Assembly (NCBI RefSeq): GCF_048544455.1
Contig: NC_133534.1
Span: forward strand, 32,316,217 to 32,380,216
DNA from: Silene latifolia
Lineage: Eukaryota > Streptophyta > Magnoliopsida > Caryophyllales > Caryophyllaceae
Direction of reading: 5' to 3'
Length of the DNA stretch: 64,000 nucleotides
Part shown: positions 45,487-57,257 of the stretch, piece after piece
Numbering within the stretch: position 1 is the first letter of the stretch
Layout of the letters: each line of letters begins with the position of its first letter
The notes under the pieces: model-generated
Told to the model about the DNA's origin: nothing
What the model saw: the letters and a program-made list of their open reading frames with translations, nothing else
Database searches by the model: none
Made by a program: the position numbers and the translations under genes

Positions 45487-47453
45487 ATGGATTCTAGTTC
45501 TTTACCATCTACTAGTTCGTCCTCCAGCCCGTCCTTGGGTGAGTCAGTGGCCCCTGCTGTTGCCACTACCACCTCCTTAGTCACCACTGCAGCCCCAGTT
45601 TTCCTTGTTTCAGCTGCAGGGACGGTTTTTACTCCAGTGAGCTCAGCTGCGAGCTCAGTTCAGGCTACCACTTCCTCCACGGTCACCACCACAGCTAGCA
45701 CTGCTGCTAGTTCTTCTTCAGCGGTGACCACAGTAGCCACTACCTCTGCACCACTCTCTACTTTCACACATGTGGCGGACTCGCCAGCAGTCGCAGCTGC
45801 CTTCAGAGAAGCCCTGGTTCCTCACACCGTTGCTTCATGAGCTTCCGCTTTGAGTTCCAGAGGCCGGGGTCGTAGACAGTCTCGAGCTACGCCAGCTCCT
45901 GTTACCTCTACTTCCGCTCCTAGCACTTCTACAACTGCTGCTTCTGCTTCTACTTCTGACACTGTTACGGTCCGAGGGGACACCTCCCTCGACCCTCACC
46001 CAGATCATCCGCAGGTATTATTCGTCAATGCTTTACACCGTACGAAGTTTTATAACCTGCTTAAGTGTGTGCATGTACCTTTCCGTTTTCTAGAGAAAAT
46101 GGCACTAGAGAGACTCGGCATTTACGAGTCGGTTTGTGAGTTATTACGGGTCACAGGGATGCCTGGCCTCATCACTATGAGAGGTCGTATCTTTTTAGAT
46201 CTGAGTCTCGAGTTTCTCAGCTCTTTTACCTTCTCCCCCGGGGCCTACGAGGCTGACCCCGAGAGCCTTTCCGTGTCCTTCCGGTTGTTTAACCGGACCT
46301 TTCCGATGACACTAGGGGAGTTTGGTAGGTTACTTGACCTTTCCTCTACGGGCTTGACTGCTGCCCCAAGGAAGGTCTACCGTCAGCTTTGGCGGTGTCT
46401 GGCCCAGACCACTTTTCAGGAGCGAAAGCTCCATCAGGTCCACCTACCTTCTGTCCGTGTTTTCCTTAGACTGATGGGGAGCACTATCTTCGGCCGAAAG
46501 GAGCCGAACAACATTACCAACAACGAGCTCTCCATTCTGGGCGGTTACCTGAACTTCGACTACGAGGGTCCCTTCACCCTCAACATTGCCTACTTGACCG
46601 CCTAGTACCTTCTGAGTCAAGGGAAGAAGGAGGCGGGGACCATTGCCTACGGTGGCATAGCCACCATTCTTGCCTGTCGCCTTTTCCCCGTTTGGCCTCG
46701 TGACTTGCAGTACCTCGCTGGAGAGAGGCTACTGAGTCTGGACGCCATGCTCTCTCAGCATTGGCTCACCCCAGACTACCAGACTTGGAAGATAGACGGC
46801 TCCTTGTCTGTTGACTTACCCTGTCAGACTCTCCCTCGTCTTGAGCCCTTGCCTACTGTCGTAAAGGGCCACCGTCTGCCACCACTACCTCAGCTTCACC
46901 TTCCACCCAGACCTACTCCTGATGCACCTGTCGCCAAGAAGCGGCAACTTGAGACTGGAGAGGGGTCCACACCTTCAGGGAGTACCCAGCCTTCCACGGC
47001 TTTTCCCGATCCGACCCCTACTCCCACTACTACTACCACTCCTACTCCTACTCCACCTCCCACTGACCAGACTGAGCCGGTCTTACCGGCTACTTTTAGA
47101 CTACCTCCTCCCTTTGTGGCGCCCGCGGTCCTGGACCAAGGGGCGCCGTTCTGATTTGTTGCGTGAGATTGCAAAGCGTCGGGCTCGTATGGAGAGGGAC
47201 TTAGCTCGACCTTACACCCTCGTACGAGTACCACTTGCGGCGACACGGACCGATCCGGAGGGTTGGCCACACCCTTCCTTCTTCGGGTACCCGAGGGGTA
47301 CCGGCGTCGAGGAGGAGGAGGAGGACGAGGACCCGAGGTGGCAAAGTGGAGAGAGCTCGCGCGAGGAGCGGAGGAGGAGAGAGGAGGAGGAGGACCGAGA
47401 GTCTGGGCGGCGAGGTTGGCCGTGAGAGCAGTGACGACGACGACGACGAGTAG
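45487..47453 (+). pseudogene. ATHILA ORF-1-like gene, broken
   Basis: The predicted protein resembles the ATHILA ORF-1 family, encoded between pol and the 3' LTR of Athila elements, the position of an envelope-like gene; its role is unproven. From ATG 45487 the same frame continues to 47154. It is interrupted by TGA at 45838-45840 (TVAS-stop-ASAL) and TAG at 46603-46605 (LTA-stop-YLLSQ). The N-terminal 160 residues are Ser/Thr/Ala-rich low complexity. The conserved core lies at about 46000-46800 (LDLSLEFLSSFTF, VSFRLFNRTFPMTLGEFGRLLDL, then GTIAYGGIATILACRLFP). A proline-rich segment follows. Near 47110-47150 the coding moves to another frame (RRSDLLREIAKRRARMERDLA) and ends in a charged tail reaching SSDDDDDE at 47453. 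I see no transmembrane helix in the core. Confidence 0.75.
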
Positions 47454-48375
47454 TCTTTGGTCTACTCACTTCCCGGTTCGGCTGGTTTGGGGAAGTTCGT
47501 ATTTTGTATGTATCTTCTACTCTTTTATTTTGTCTCCTTTATTGTATTGTTTTTATTTTGCTGGTTGTATATTCCCGTTCCCCTGTATATATCTGCTGGT
47601 GTATGCTGGAGGACAACGAGGGCGTTGTTCGTTTTGGTTTGGGGAGGGTATTGCATCCTTTTGAGTCTGCATCTGCATCTGTTTTTGCACTCACGTTTAC
47701 TTTTCAGCTTGCATTGTCCTTTATTTTCTATCAAAAATCCAAAAAAAAAAAATATAGAAAATTTCGAAAAAATTCAAAAAATTTCACGTTTATTTTTGGA
47801 TATAGGTTGAGTCGGAACGGTAGATTTCCATGATGATAATGCACTATAACTTGTCTTTTTGCTTGAGCCTTTCACTTTATCGATAGTTATTAGCTTTGTC
47901 ATACGCATGGTCTACGAGTTTCTGTTCAAATATAGCTGAATGTTTAGACTTGACCTGATAAATTGGCAAACTACTTAAAAATTCTGAGATATTAGAGCCC
48001 ATAACTGATGACATTCATGACCAGTTCATTAGGAATTTTGAGTAGTACTCCTTTCATAGCATGTTCGTCTTTTTTGCACATTTATGACATTATATTTCGA
48101 GTCAAATGCACATATTCGGGTTTGTGGTTGGTGTCACATGCAGGGAGGTGCTTGCAATTTTCCCCTTCTTTATATTTTTCACCCATTTAACTCCACATTA
48201 GCCAAAACTTGCCTTTTTGACCCATTAGCTACATCCCAAACTAAGCCTGCCTAGTCAAGCTAGTTAGTATGTTCTTTTGTGGTATGAGTTTTCATCTGCA
48301 GTTTGGCCGTATCTCTTTTGTATGGAGTTGTTGGAGAATAAAGGAAGGGAGTATGAAAAAGAAAAAGAATTGAAA

Positions 48376-48406
<31 letters not shown>

Positions 48407-49178
48407 TGAAAGTGAAGAAAAAAAAAAGAGAGAAAAAAAAAATGAAAAAGTTGAATGACGTGAATCAGAAGAAGAAAAAGAAAGAAAAGTTTGAAAAAAG
48501 TTGTTGTTTCAGTTAGCTATTTCAGACGGTGTTTAAACAAGGGAAGTTTGTGACCGTCTAACTCCTCCGTTCTATCCCATATTTTTGAGGAGATTGTGTT
48601 TGAGTTTAGTGAGTTTTGTGCCAATTGAAGGGCACTTGTTCTTACTCTTTCAGTCAGTCGAGATTCGGATGGTTTCATTATGGTCCTGTTAGGAACTAGC
48701 TTGACGCTTTTACCTCCACATTTCCATAACATGTTTTGCCTTTTCTCACCTGAACCTCACTATTCCCAAACTATTTGTAAGCCCTCGGCTGTGACGGACA
48801 TTATTGGTTGGAATTTATGCATTAGTACTTGAATTGTCTTTCATTTTTGTTCCATGCATGCTATGTAGGTCGCAGTTAGGTGAGTGACTGTCTTTTCTTC
48901 TCTCTTCTACATATAACATTCACTCTTTGCTTCATGAGAGAAGAGTGACCACGAGAGAGTCCGATTTTGTTGGTCTTGCAAGGTCGATAGGTTGGCTATA
49001 TTTCTGAACAGCTTATAATTCGTTTGCGTATTGACTGCTTAGCTTTAACTGTTAATTTTTGTTGCATTAAATTGGTTCAAGTAGACAAGTTAAGCTATCT
49101 CTGAGTTATTTTTCCGTTCCATTAGTGTATAGTTTTGAGTTTACTCGAGGACAAGTAAAGGTTCGGATTGGGGAGATT
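47454..49178 (+). other. 3' non-coding region and purine tract of the Athila-like element
   Basis: This 1.7 kb has no credible gene. 47735-47790 and 48340-48500 are A-rich low complexity (GAAAAAGAAAAAG runs). The short Lys-rich frame at 48277-48516 is a by-product of that. The stretch ends in ATTGGGGAGATT (49167-49178), the polypurine tract next to the 3' LTR. Confidence 0.7.
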
Positions 49179-49452
49179 TGATACGTGCCTAATGTATAGT
49201 CTTTTTAGGCTATTTCAGCACGTATTTCTATGCATAGTTATACTGTTTTTATGGTATTTTGCCCCGAATTGGCTACTTTGGTGCATTTTGTCCTTTTTGT
49301 AGGAATGATCGCGAAAGTAGTGGAATCGTACCCTTTTTCGTCCTTTTTGCATGCATTTAGAGCAGACGGGATTGTTCTAGAGTGAGAGACTGCATTTGGA
49401 AGCGTCGTGGCACGCATTATGAGGCATTCAGGCGAGGACGTGAGCTGAAATG
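49179..49452 (+). repeat. 3' LTR of the Athila-like element, truncated
   Basis: TGATACGTGCC onward matches the first 274 bp of the LTR at 18858-19131. The match ends at GAGCTGAAATG, just where the 5' LTR begins its palindrome cluster. The sequence then changes to unrelated LTR DNA. No remainder of the LTR appears later in the window. Confidence 0.9.
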
Positions 49453-52400
49453 CCGACACAACAAAACAAACAAGACAAACCACACAAGGTCAGTAACTGA
49501 AACAAGACAAAATAATCGACCATCAACATATTACAAACACAATCAAACACACACAGTCACAACCACTCCAACCAATCTCCGTCACCGAATGTCCACTGGA
49601 CCAGCCCTGTCAATGGGGGACCGCAGCCGTTCCCACCTAAGCCCCGCTCATCATACCGAGCGATAACCCTGTCCCATTAATGTGCACATCCCCTCCCGTG
49701 GCGGGTTCTACGGAGGGCGAAATTAGGGCGTGAAGCCACTCCCGCAAGTGACTCTACTCAGCCGAGGATGCACCTCAATAACCAGATACAAACAATCACA
49801 GACAGCCGCAATACAACATCAACCAACAAAACAGCATACATCACCCGATTACCATGTATAATCAACCACACGGTCACAACAACAATACAACAACGACACA
49901 GCAACCGACACACTAGACAATACAACAATGTATTCATCATGTCATTTCCATTAAAATGACCCTAATTAGAGTCAAAACCGTCTTCGGACCCAAAACCGAC
50001 TCAGAAACCCGCAACTCGAGTCAACCCGAGTCATTCAAAATCTCGGATGTCAAAAATAATGCCATGAATATCTTCATCATGTCATTTCCATTAAAATGAC
50101 CCTAATTAGAGTCAAAACAGACACCGGGCCAAAAACCGACTCGAAATTCAAATCCCGACTCACACGGGTCAAACCTGAGTCAAGCACACAAAACACCTAC
50201 CTCAAGTAACACACAAAATCATTTTATTAGATGCCCATATTGTTACACAATATCCTATTTGATTACCACAAATCAAACCAACCAAACAATGGATGGAGAA
50301 TTGGCCACGTCTAGCCTCTAAGCAAACTCATTCCATCACTAGGTAGCTCGCGCCTCAATGGGGTGTCTTCTTAGCCTCTAAGCAAACTCAACCGACCTAC
50401 CTCCCCACATTTCTCTATAAATACCCACCATCACACACTACAATCTTCACGCGAGAGTCCGCCCCTTCCTTCTCCCTTAAACTTCTAGACCTGACTTCCT
50501 AAGTCACAAAATCGACACGTGTTTACGACCTACCGATCGTAAACACAAGCCTTACACATTTTGTTTGGTACCGCCGCCGTTCATTCAACCGACCCATTTG
50601 ACCAACTCAATTCATCAATCAACATGTTTTAATTAACATATTTTCAACTCATTTTCAAAACAGCTCCTTTTTTAAGGCACTCTTTTAAACTTCTTTGATC
50701 GCGAGTAGTCACAACGAGAAAACCGTCTCTAAAGTCGTCTACCTTGCAAACATCAATACACGTAAGTTTGAGGGTGTAAATAACTCATTTATTTCATGTC
50801 TCTACTGTTTTTATGAGTTTATAAGCATGAAGAATGCATAACACGATTCAAATATAGGTTAGACGAGCCAAAACCGAGTTTTGGCCCGAGACAGAAGCCC
50901 TTTGTTATACAAATTGGCTCGCGCCTCTTGTGGGTTTTCGGGTCAGACTCAAGCGTGTTTGTTCTCGTCTTTCCTCTTATTTCATTTCTTATTTGTAAGC
51001 GGTTTTTACCATTTCAAATGTTTCAAATCATTTTTATGACAAACCTTTTTAACTATAAATCATAATCACCCTTGGTTCCATATACCATGACGGTTTAATC
51101 CGTGACTCGGTGATATTAATTGGTTAATTACATTATAAAAGAAATTCTTTTCTTTTATTTACCATTTTAATGCATTTTTATGTTAAACATATTTTGACCA
51201 TTACAAAAATCATCCTTGGTTCTTTATACCATGACGGTTTATTCCGTGACTCGATGATATTATTGGTTAACTACATTTTAATGGGTATTTTAACACCCTT
51301 TTCTTTTATTTACCATTTTTCTCATTTGTTTACATTTGCAAACATATTAGTCATAATTCATAATCATCATTGGTTATTTATACCATGTTGGTTTAATCCG
51401 AGTACGATGACAAACTTGACTAATTACAAATAATTGAACTTAACATAATTAGTTCAAATCAAACATTTTCCTTCTACACATTTTACATTTTTATTTGTAA
51501 ATTATGCTTTTCAAACATGCAAATCCGACAACGAATATTACTAACATAATAGTAATTATTCCGAGTCATGCAACAATACTTGCAAATTATTTAATCACAA
51601 ATACGGTTTTAAACAACCTTTTCAAAAACCAGGAGACACCCCCTTGGGTCGGCTCATGGCTCGCGCCCCAAGAGGCCGTCTGTTTTCTACATTTCAAAAC
51701 CAGGGCAGAGCCCCTTCCCTCGCCAATAGGCTCGCGCCCTAAAGGGGCTGCCTGGCGCTGTTCTGCCTCGTTTTTAACACTTGTCTAGGACGATCCCGAT
51801 TACGGTTAACCCGAATACATGACGGATCAGATTGACAAGTTTATGTTTTTACACTTTGTCATTTGACACCCTTTTTCAATAAAGGATCGGGAGATTACGC
51901 AAAAGCAGATGTCGTGTTAAGCATCATAATCCGAATTTGGTAAATGGATGTTTAATTTCCGTTTTCACATGCAAATCAATCTAAATCCAACTCGACATCA
52001 ATTACTTGATATTTGGATTAACAAACCGACTTAGAAAGCTCTCACGTGTTAGGTTAAACTTTTGGATGTGCATTCATGCATTTACACCGTTTTATCAATT
52101 TCTGCACTTAAACAACCACGATCGATCAGTAGAGGCCGCTAATGCGGGCGGAATTGGGTGTCCGATTAAAGGGCTTCCCAATACGTACCCTTACCCCTTA
52201 CTCAGAACCTTTGGATAGTGGATGGCCTTATCCAGGGCGCACGAGAATCATTTTAGGCATAGAATGCTAAAAGGGGGACGAGTCCTTATCTTTAGTACCT
52301 ATGTCAAACACCGCTTTTTGCCTTGGTTGACCTAGGTATAAAGAGGATTCGAACGGGTTCCAAGCATCCCATAAATGCTTGGTGGCGACTCCGAATATCT

Positions 52401-52596
52401 CTGCATCGTTTCGAGACCTTTACCGAGACGAAATCGACCGATCTAAAGTGATCTGGTCGAAAGCATTCTTACGCCGCCGAGCGTGGCTTTCTAAACCGCT
52501 GCATGTCCACAGATTGGCTTGGCGTGCAGGTGGCCCGTGACTACGGACCGGTAGGCGGCATCGCGCCCGTAGACCGGCATGTGGCCCATGTCCACA
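49453..52596 (+). mobile_element. Tat-type LTR fragment with primer site and leader
   Basis: About 2.9 kb of LTR-like sequence leads into GGTGGCGACTCCG (52381-52393), the tRNA-Arg primer site used by Tat elements. About 200 bp of leader follow before the LINE begins. The segment 52120-52370 resembles, at word level, the inner end of the Tat LTR above, so this is a related but older or different family. It contains a direct duplication with period about 140 bp (units at 49934 and 50074) and three imperfect units of about 150 bp near 51060-51420 (TATACCATGACGGTTTAATCCG type). The LTR start may be cut. No gene is present; frames at 51170-51433 and 51504-51788 are incidental. Confidence 0.7.
52383..52393 (+). 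other. Primer-binding site of the Tat-type fragment
   Basis: TGGCGACTCCG matches the first eleven bases of the Tat primer site at 41463-41453 (minus strand). The following bases (AATATCTC) do not match, so the site is decayed or belongs to a variant tRNA. Confidence 0.65.
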
Positions 52597-54188
52597 GTGA
52601 CCACCCCATCTTATTCTATCGCTCTTAATAGTGAAGTATTTGGGTTTTTTAAGGGTAAGAGGGGATTGAGACAAGGATATCCTCTATCTTCTGTCCTATT
52701 TACTTTATGCTTAGAGTACTTGAGTAGGCTGTTGGTGTTAGTCCAGAAGCATAGCCATTTTAAATTTCACCCTTTGTGTAAGAGGATTGGTATCTCACAT
52801 CTATGGTTTGCTGATGATTTGATACTTTTCTGTAAAGGTGAAAGAGAGTCTATTGAGTTAATGTTGAATGCCTTCCATTTCTTTTCCAAAACCTCTGGAC
52901 TCATCATGAACAAGGATAAATCAAACTTCTGTTGCAATGGTATGTTTGAGGGTTTGATTAGTGAAGTGGAGAGGGCCACTGATATGAAGAGAGGGGGAGT
53001 TTCTTTCAAATATTTGGGTGTGAATGTCTCACCTAAGAGGCTATCAGTTATGGACTGTAACTGTTTGGTGGAGAATGTGGTTACCAGGATCAGAGGAATG
53101 GGGGCTAGACATTTATCCTATGCTGGCAGAACTGTGTTGATTAAGGCTGTTTATAGTACCCTCCATAATTATTAGGCACGGATCTTTATCCTTCCAAAAA
53201 CAGTACTGAGGAAAATTAAAAGCATTTGCAGAGACTTTCTGTGGTATGGTAGAGAGGCTAAAGCCAATTCCCTCCTTGTGGCCTGGGAGAGAATATGCCA
53301 GCCTAAGAGGAAGGGTGGACTTGGATTCAAGAACTTGATATTGTGGAACATGGCAGCTATAGCTCAATATGTTTGGTGGATTGTGCAAAAAGAAGACCAT
53401 TTATGGGTCAAGTGGGTGCATGCTGTCTATATAAAAGATCAATGCTGGAAAAACTATATACCATCAGTTTCCTCCAGTTGGGCATGGCGCAAGATTTGTC
53501 AGACTAAGAAAGAGATGAGAGGCTTGTTTTATGATTCTGTATGGAGACAGCAGAATCAACATTACACTATTATGATGGGATATCAGTGCTTATTGCCACC
53601 TTCTGATGATGTCAGTTGGTTCCCTTGGGTGTCAAGTAAATGGGTTATGCCTAAGCATGGCTTCATTGGCTGGTTAATGGCACATCACAGGTTACTTACC
53701 CAAGACAGGATAATGCGGATGCAGATTATTCAATCCAATCTTTGTTTTTTGTGTGGGGTGGATTCTGAGAATCACTCTCATCTGTTTTTTCAGTGTGTTT
53801 ATTCTGCAAGATGTTATACACTGGTGTCTGAATGGTGCAAGGTCATTATTCCTACACGAGATTGCGTTCAATGGTGGATTGATCTGAGAGTTCGTTCACT
53901 ATGTCAGAAGAAGGTCCTTGGTGTCATTTTGGCTTCTTTGATTTATCATGTCTGGATTTGCAGGAACAAAAGCCGTGTTGATCAGATTGTGTTAAGGCCT
54001 GAAGTTCTAATAGTACAGGTTCAGCGAGATGTAAAACTCAGATTGCAATATTACAATTTTAAGAGTAAGAATGTGAGATTTCGAAATTGGGTGAAGGATA
54101 TATGTTGTAACTAAGGAAGTTAGTCATCACTATGCCTTAATATTGTAATATTTAGACTTTAATGATAAACTTATACTTTTCCCAAAAA
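52597..54188 (+). pseudogene. 5'-truncated LINE: reverse transcriptase C-terminal half and zinc-finger end
   Basis: This is ORF2 of a plant L1-type LINE, the enzyme that copies element RNA at the nicked target. The fragment starts at TTPSYSIALN, within the fingers/palm of the reverse transcriptase. It retains GFFKGKRGLRQGYPLS and the catalytic FADDLI near 52810, then the thumb. A TAG at 53173-53175 (LHNY-stop-ARIFILPK, Trp expected) splits the frame. The second part has QPKRKGGLGFKNL and the zf-RVT domain (WKLIHHRLLTQDR-like region, CFLCGVDSENHSHLFFQC near 53745-53800). It ends at TAA 54112-54114. The 3' UTR ends in CCCAAAAAAA near 54188. The endonuclease and ORF1 are absent, as is common for 5'-truncated LINE copies. 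No target duplication was found. Confidence 0.9.
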
Positions 54189-54910
54189 AACAAAGAGGGC
54201 AATATCAATAATGCTAAAATTAATCTCCCATGATCATCAATCAATACTATATATTAAATCCATAAATCAAGGGACTTCAATATAATTAAAGAAAATTATA
54301 CAAATTAATTATATTATATAGTTTTAAATCAATAGCACTTTGTGATGGACCCGATTAAAGGATCTCAATGCAAATATTACACAGTTTGGGATAAAATTAA
54401 GTTATATAGAAGCTTGATAATTTTCCTAAACATTTGCAAGAGACTAAAACATGGTCAATTTCCTTAAAATAAAATAATTAATTAAGATGATCAATTTCCT
54501 TAAAATAAAATAATTAATTAAGATGGTCAGTTTAAAAGAGACTAAAAGAAAGAAGATGCTTGGTAATTTTCCTAAATATTTATACAAGACTAGAAGATGG
54601 TCAATTTACTTAAAATAAAATAATTAATTAGTATAAATATGCACACTTATGGTATTAATTATTATCATCATAAAATTATATATTAAATTTAAAATCTATG
54701 CAATTTTATTAAAATTTATAGTTTATTAGATGTATAGACATGTTAATTATTTAACATACAAAAATATAATAAGTAGGTTATAAATAATTCAAGTTAGATT
54801 CCATAATATATAATATTGCATAATTCTTTCGATTTGATTTAATGCATATATGTAATATATTTATATAAATATATAATCTTCTTAAAATTGTATGCCTCAG
54901 TATTAAAGGT

Positions 54911-55288
54911 GATTTGGTGACTTGATATTCCTCTGGAAGAGTTACTAAATTGCAAAGGAAGTATGTTGGATCTTGTCATTTTTCTTTACTTTACTGGTTG
55001 TGGAGAGTTCGCAATGAGGCTTGGAAGGAGCAGGTTGTGAGAAGTCCTAAGATGATTGTCAAGCACATACTTGCTGATGTCAAAGCTCGTTTCCTGAAGC
55101 TGAATGATAGTGCTTTACTGGCCATGGATAGAGCTTGGTATCAGCTTCTTTAGTGTGTTTGTATAATCCTTTTGTTTGCCTATTCTTTTGTACATCCTTA
55201 TAAGTCAGCTTGTAAAACTGCATAATTCTTTTGTCCTCTTGATGATTAATATACTTAACCTTCCCCCCCCCCCCCCCCCCAAAAAAAA
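54911..55288 (+). mobile_element. Very short 5'-truncated LINE with 12-bp target duplication
   Basis: This 378-bp insertion is flanked by AGTATTAAAGGT at 54899-54910 and 55289-55300. It encodes the last 67 or so residues of a LINE ORF2 (LLYWLWRVRNEAWKEQ...VKARFLKL) to TAG at 55151-55153, then a 3' UTR. The tail is unusual: 18 C followed by 8 or 9 A (55263-55289). It differs in sequence from the LINE at 52597, so it is a separate family or event. Confidence 0.88.
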
Positions 55289-55426
55289 AGTATTAAAGGT
55301 AATTTCGTCAGTAAAGAAAAGAATTGTAGTAACATTGGATATAGTTATATGATAGTAATTACTCATTGGAATAGTAAAAGTAATAATATTATCAGCGAGA
55401 TTAGTGAAAGTGGTAGAAACAACAAC

Positions 55427-55640
55427 GGGAGTAGTGAAATAATCAATATTAATGCGGCAATAGTGAAAGTAACAATAATTACGGCGGGAGTAGTGAAATT
55501 ATCAATATTAATGCAGCAATAGTGATAGTAACAATAATTACGGCGGGAGTAGTGAAATTATCAATATTAATGCAGCAATAGTGATAGTAACAATAATTAC
55601 GGCGGGAGTAATGAAAGTAACAATGATTACGGGCAAGTAG
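55427..55640 (+). repeat. Tandem array, 59-bp unit
   Basis: Three adjacent units begin GGGAGTAGTGAAAT at 55427, 55486 and 55545, plus a partial fourth. The unit is AT-rich with TATTAATGCAGCAATAGTGA and AACAATAATTACGGC. Looser versions of the same words occur at 60220-60550 in copy B. Confidence 0.88.
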
Positions 55641-56498
55641 TGAAATGTTATTACTATTGTTTCATTAATAAGAGTAAAATATTAATAGCGGGAATAGTGA
55701 ATTTGTCTCAAAATTTATTTCATCGTAATTTTAGGATATGTCCTAAAAAAATATATTAATGATAAATTTATGGGTTATGCAGCTTTATGTAATTTTATTT
55801 ACTGAAAAAAAAAATTTAATGGTAAGTAGAGGTATCCAAATAAATGGACTAATAACAAAGAGGGCAATATCAATAATGCTAAAATTAATCTCCCATGATC
55901 ATCAATCAATCAATCAATCAATACTATATATTAATTCCAGAAACCAAGGGTCTCCAATGAAATTAAAGAAATCTATACAAATTAATTATACTATATAGTT
56001 TTAAATCGATAGCACTGTGTGATGGACCTGATAAAGGGACCTCAATGTAAATATTACTCCCTCCAATTCGTCATTCTCTTCCCTATTTCCTTATTCGGTT
56101 ATTCAGGTTTTCTTCCCTATTTCCTTATTTGGCAACTTTTTCCACCTATACAATTACCATATTGTCCTTGTTATATTTTCAGATTTACATTTTATGCCAC
56201 TACTTATACTACTAACCCAAATACTAACCCAACAACTAAACCCACTCAATTAACACTAACCCTTATTAACATTCCAGCCCAACCCAATTAACCCTTACTT
56301 AACCCTAATCCCTCCCGCCTTATTTACCCGTCTCACCTAGAAAACCCTAGAATGTTCTCTCTCTTCCGCCATTTTCATATCCTCATTCTCTCACTAAACC
56401 TCTCTCATTTACTCTAAACTTCTCCCTTTTTCTCTATTCTAAACAATACTCACCTCTGATCTAAGCTTTCCTTGTCTCAAATCTACCAATCAATTTGC

Positions 56499-57257
56499 AT
56501 GTCGATGTCGTTTTTCCTAAATCGCGATAAATTTGAATATTCTCACAATTTTACTCCAGATCTGGGTTGTTATTAATCAGATCTTGAAGATGGGCCTTGT
56601 CTGTTCAACAACTCTATTGTTGATTTTGATGGTGTTCTTGAAGATTCTGAAGAGGGGCAGATAAATGATATGCGTGATTGTGAAGGGGGGAAAAGAGATG
56701 ATGATGGTGTGGTTGTTGCGGGTGATTGTAGTGAAAACTACGATGATGTTGTTCGTGATGGTGAAGGGGAGAAGAGAGTTGATGAAGAGAAGGCTAGGGA
56801 GGAGATGGCGGAGTTTATAAGGGTGGATTCCGAGAAAAGGGCGAAGAGGATGGTTGCTAGGCGTGAAACACCAGAGCATGAACGATGGTTTTTGACTGAA
56901 CTTGCAACCTATTTCCCTATGTTTGGCCTGCTACTTGAAGATGGCGACGGGGTGAAGAGAAATAATGGTGATGAAGAGATGAGGCGTGACTCTTGTGATG
57001 TTGGGTCTGATTACTCTGTACCTGTCCCTGATTCAGTTGATATTATCCCTGATTCGTTGGGTGAACTTGATGAATGGGTCCCAGAAACTTGCATGTCTGA
57101 GCAGATAAAGGACGAGAAGGATAGGGAGGTCTATCTTTTTTACCCTGTTACTCTATTCATTTTTTTTTTTTGTTTATGGACTAGTGATGAATATGTTGCC
57201 TGCAAATGGGTTTTTTTTCTCCTTTACTTAAAAGTAATGCCCAATGATCTGGTTTGA
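56499..57257 (+). pseudogene. Acidic ORF of unknown function inside the mariner, convergent with transposase
   Basis: I do not recognise this protein. A frame from ATG 56499 (MSMSFFLNRDKFEYSHNF) has TAA at 56574-56576, then continues in the same frame to 57255-57257; the open part from ATG 56670 is 195 residues. The first 180 or so residues are rich in Asp, Glu and Gly and contain REEMAEFIRVDSEKRAKRM, then PEHERWFLTELATYFPMFGLLL, then PDSLGELDEWVPE. The last 30 residues, after EKDRE, are hydrophobic and probably non-coding. Upstream lie TA-poor, CT-rich leader sequence and AAAACCCTAG (telo-box-like, 56339-56348). It may be a second gene of the mariner family, a captured host exon, or chance. 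Plant mariners are normally described with transposase only. Confidence 0.45.

Larger units (their letters stand above)
18858..49452 (+). mobile_element. Athila-like Ty3/gypsy element, pol-less, interrupted by a Tat element
   Basis: The 5' LTR (18858-20313), a tRNA-Asp primer site, a gag-protease region, an ATHILA ORF-1-like gene, a purine tract and the first 274 bp of the 3' LTR (49179-49452) are in the expected order. The 20.6-kb Tat element at 24471-45112 is inserted in its middle. With the insertion removed, protease and the ORF-1-like gene are separated by only about 1.4 kb of non-coding DNA, so reverse transcriptase, RNase H and integrase are absent. The element was non-autonomous before the Tat insertion unless pol was lost by deletion. 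The 3' LTR is cut at 49452 by unrelated LTR sequence. The 236 bp between the CACTA end and this element (18622-18857) show nothing recognisable. Confidence 0.87.
54189..55852 (+). mobile_element. AT-rich Helitron-like repeat, copy A
   Basis: 54189-54380 repeats as 55853-56056 (starting CAAAGAGGGCAATATCAATAATGC). 54597-54690 and 55310-55850 align in order with 60130-60210 and 60220-60705, so this is the first of two tandem copies of one repeat. It is non-coding, with a short tandem array (55427-55615) and a LINE insertion (54911-55288). The Helitron assignment rests on the end of copy B only. Confidence 0.5.

Noticed and set aside
47212..47833. Frames over the end of the ORF-1-like gene and the following T-rich stretch
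   Set aside because: They are alternative frames of the charged tail or hydrophobic translations of T-rich non-coding DNA.
48277..48516. Lys/Glu-rich 79-codon frame
   Set aside because: It is produced by an A-rich low-complexity tract in the 3' non-coding part of the Athila-like element.
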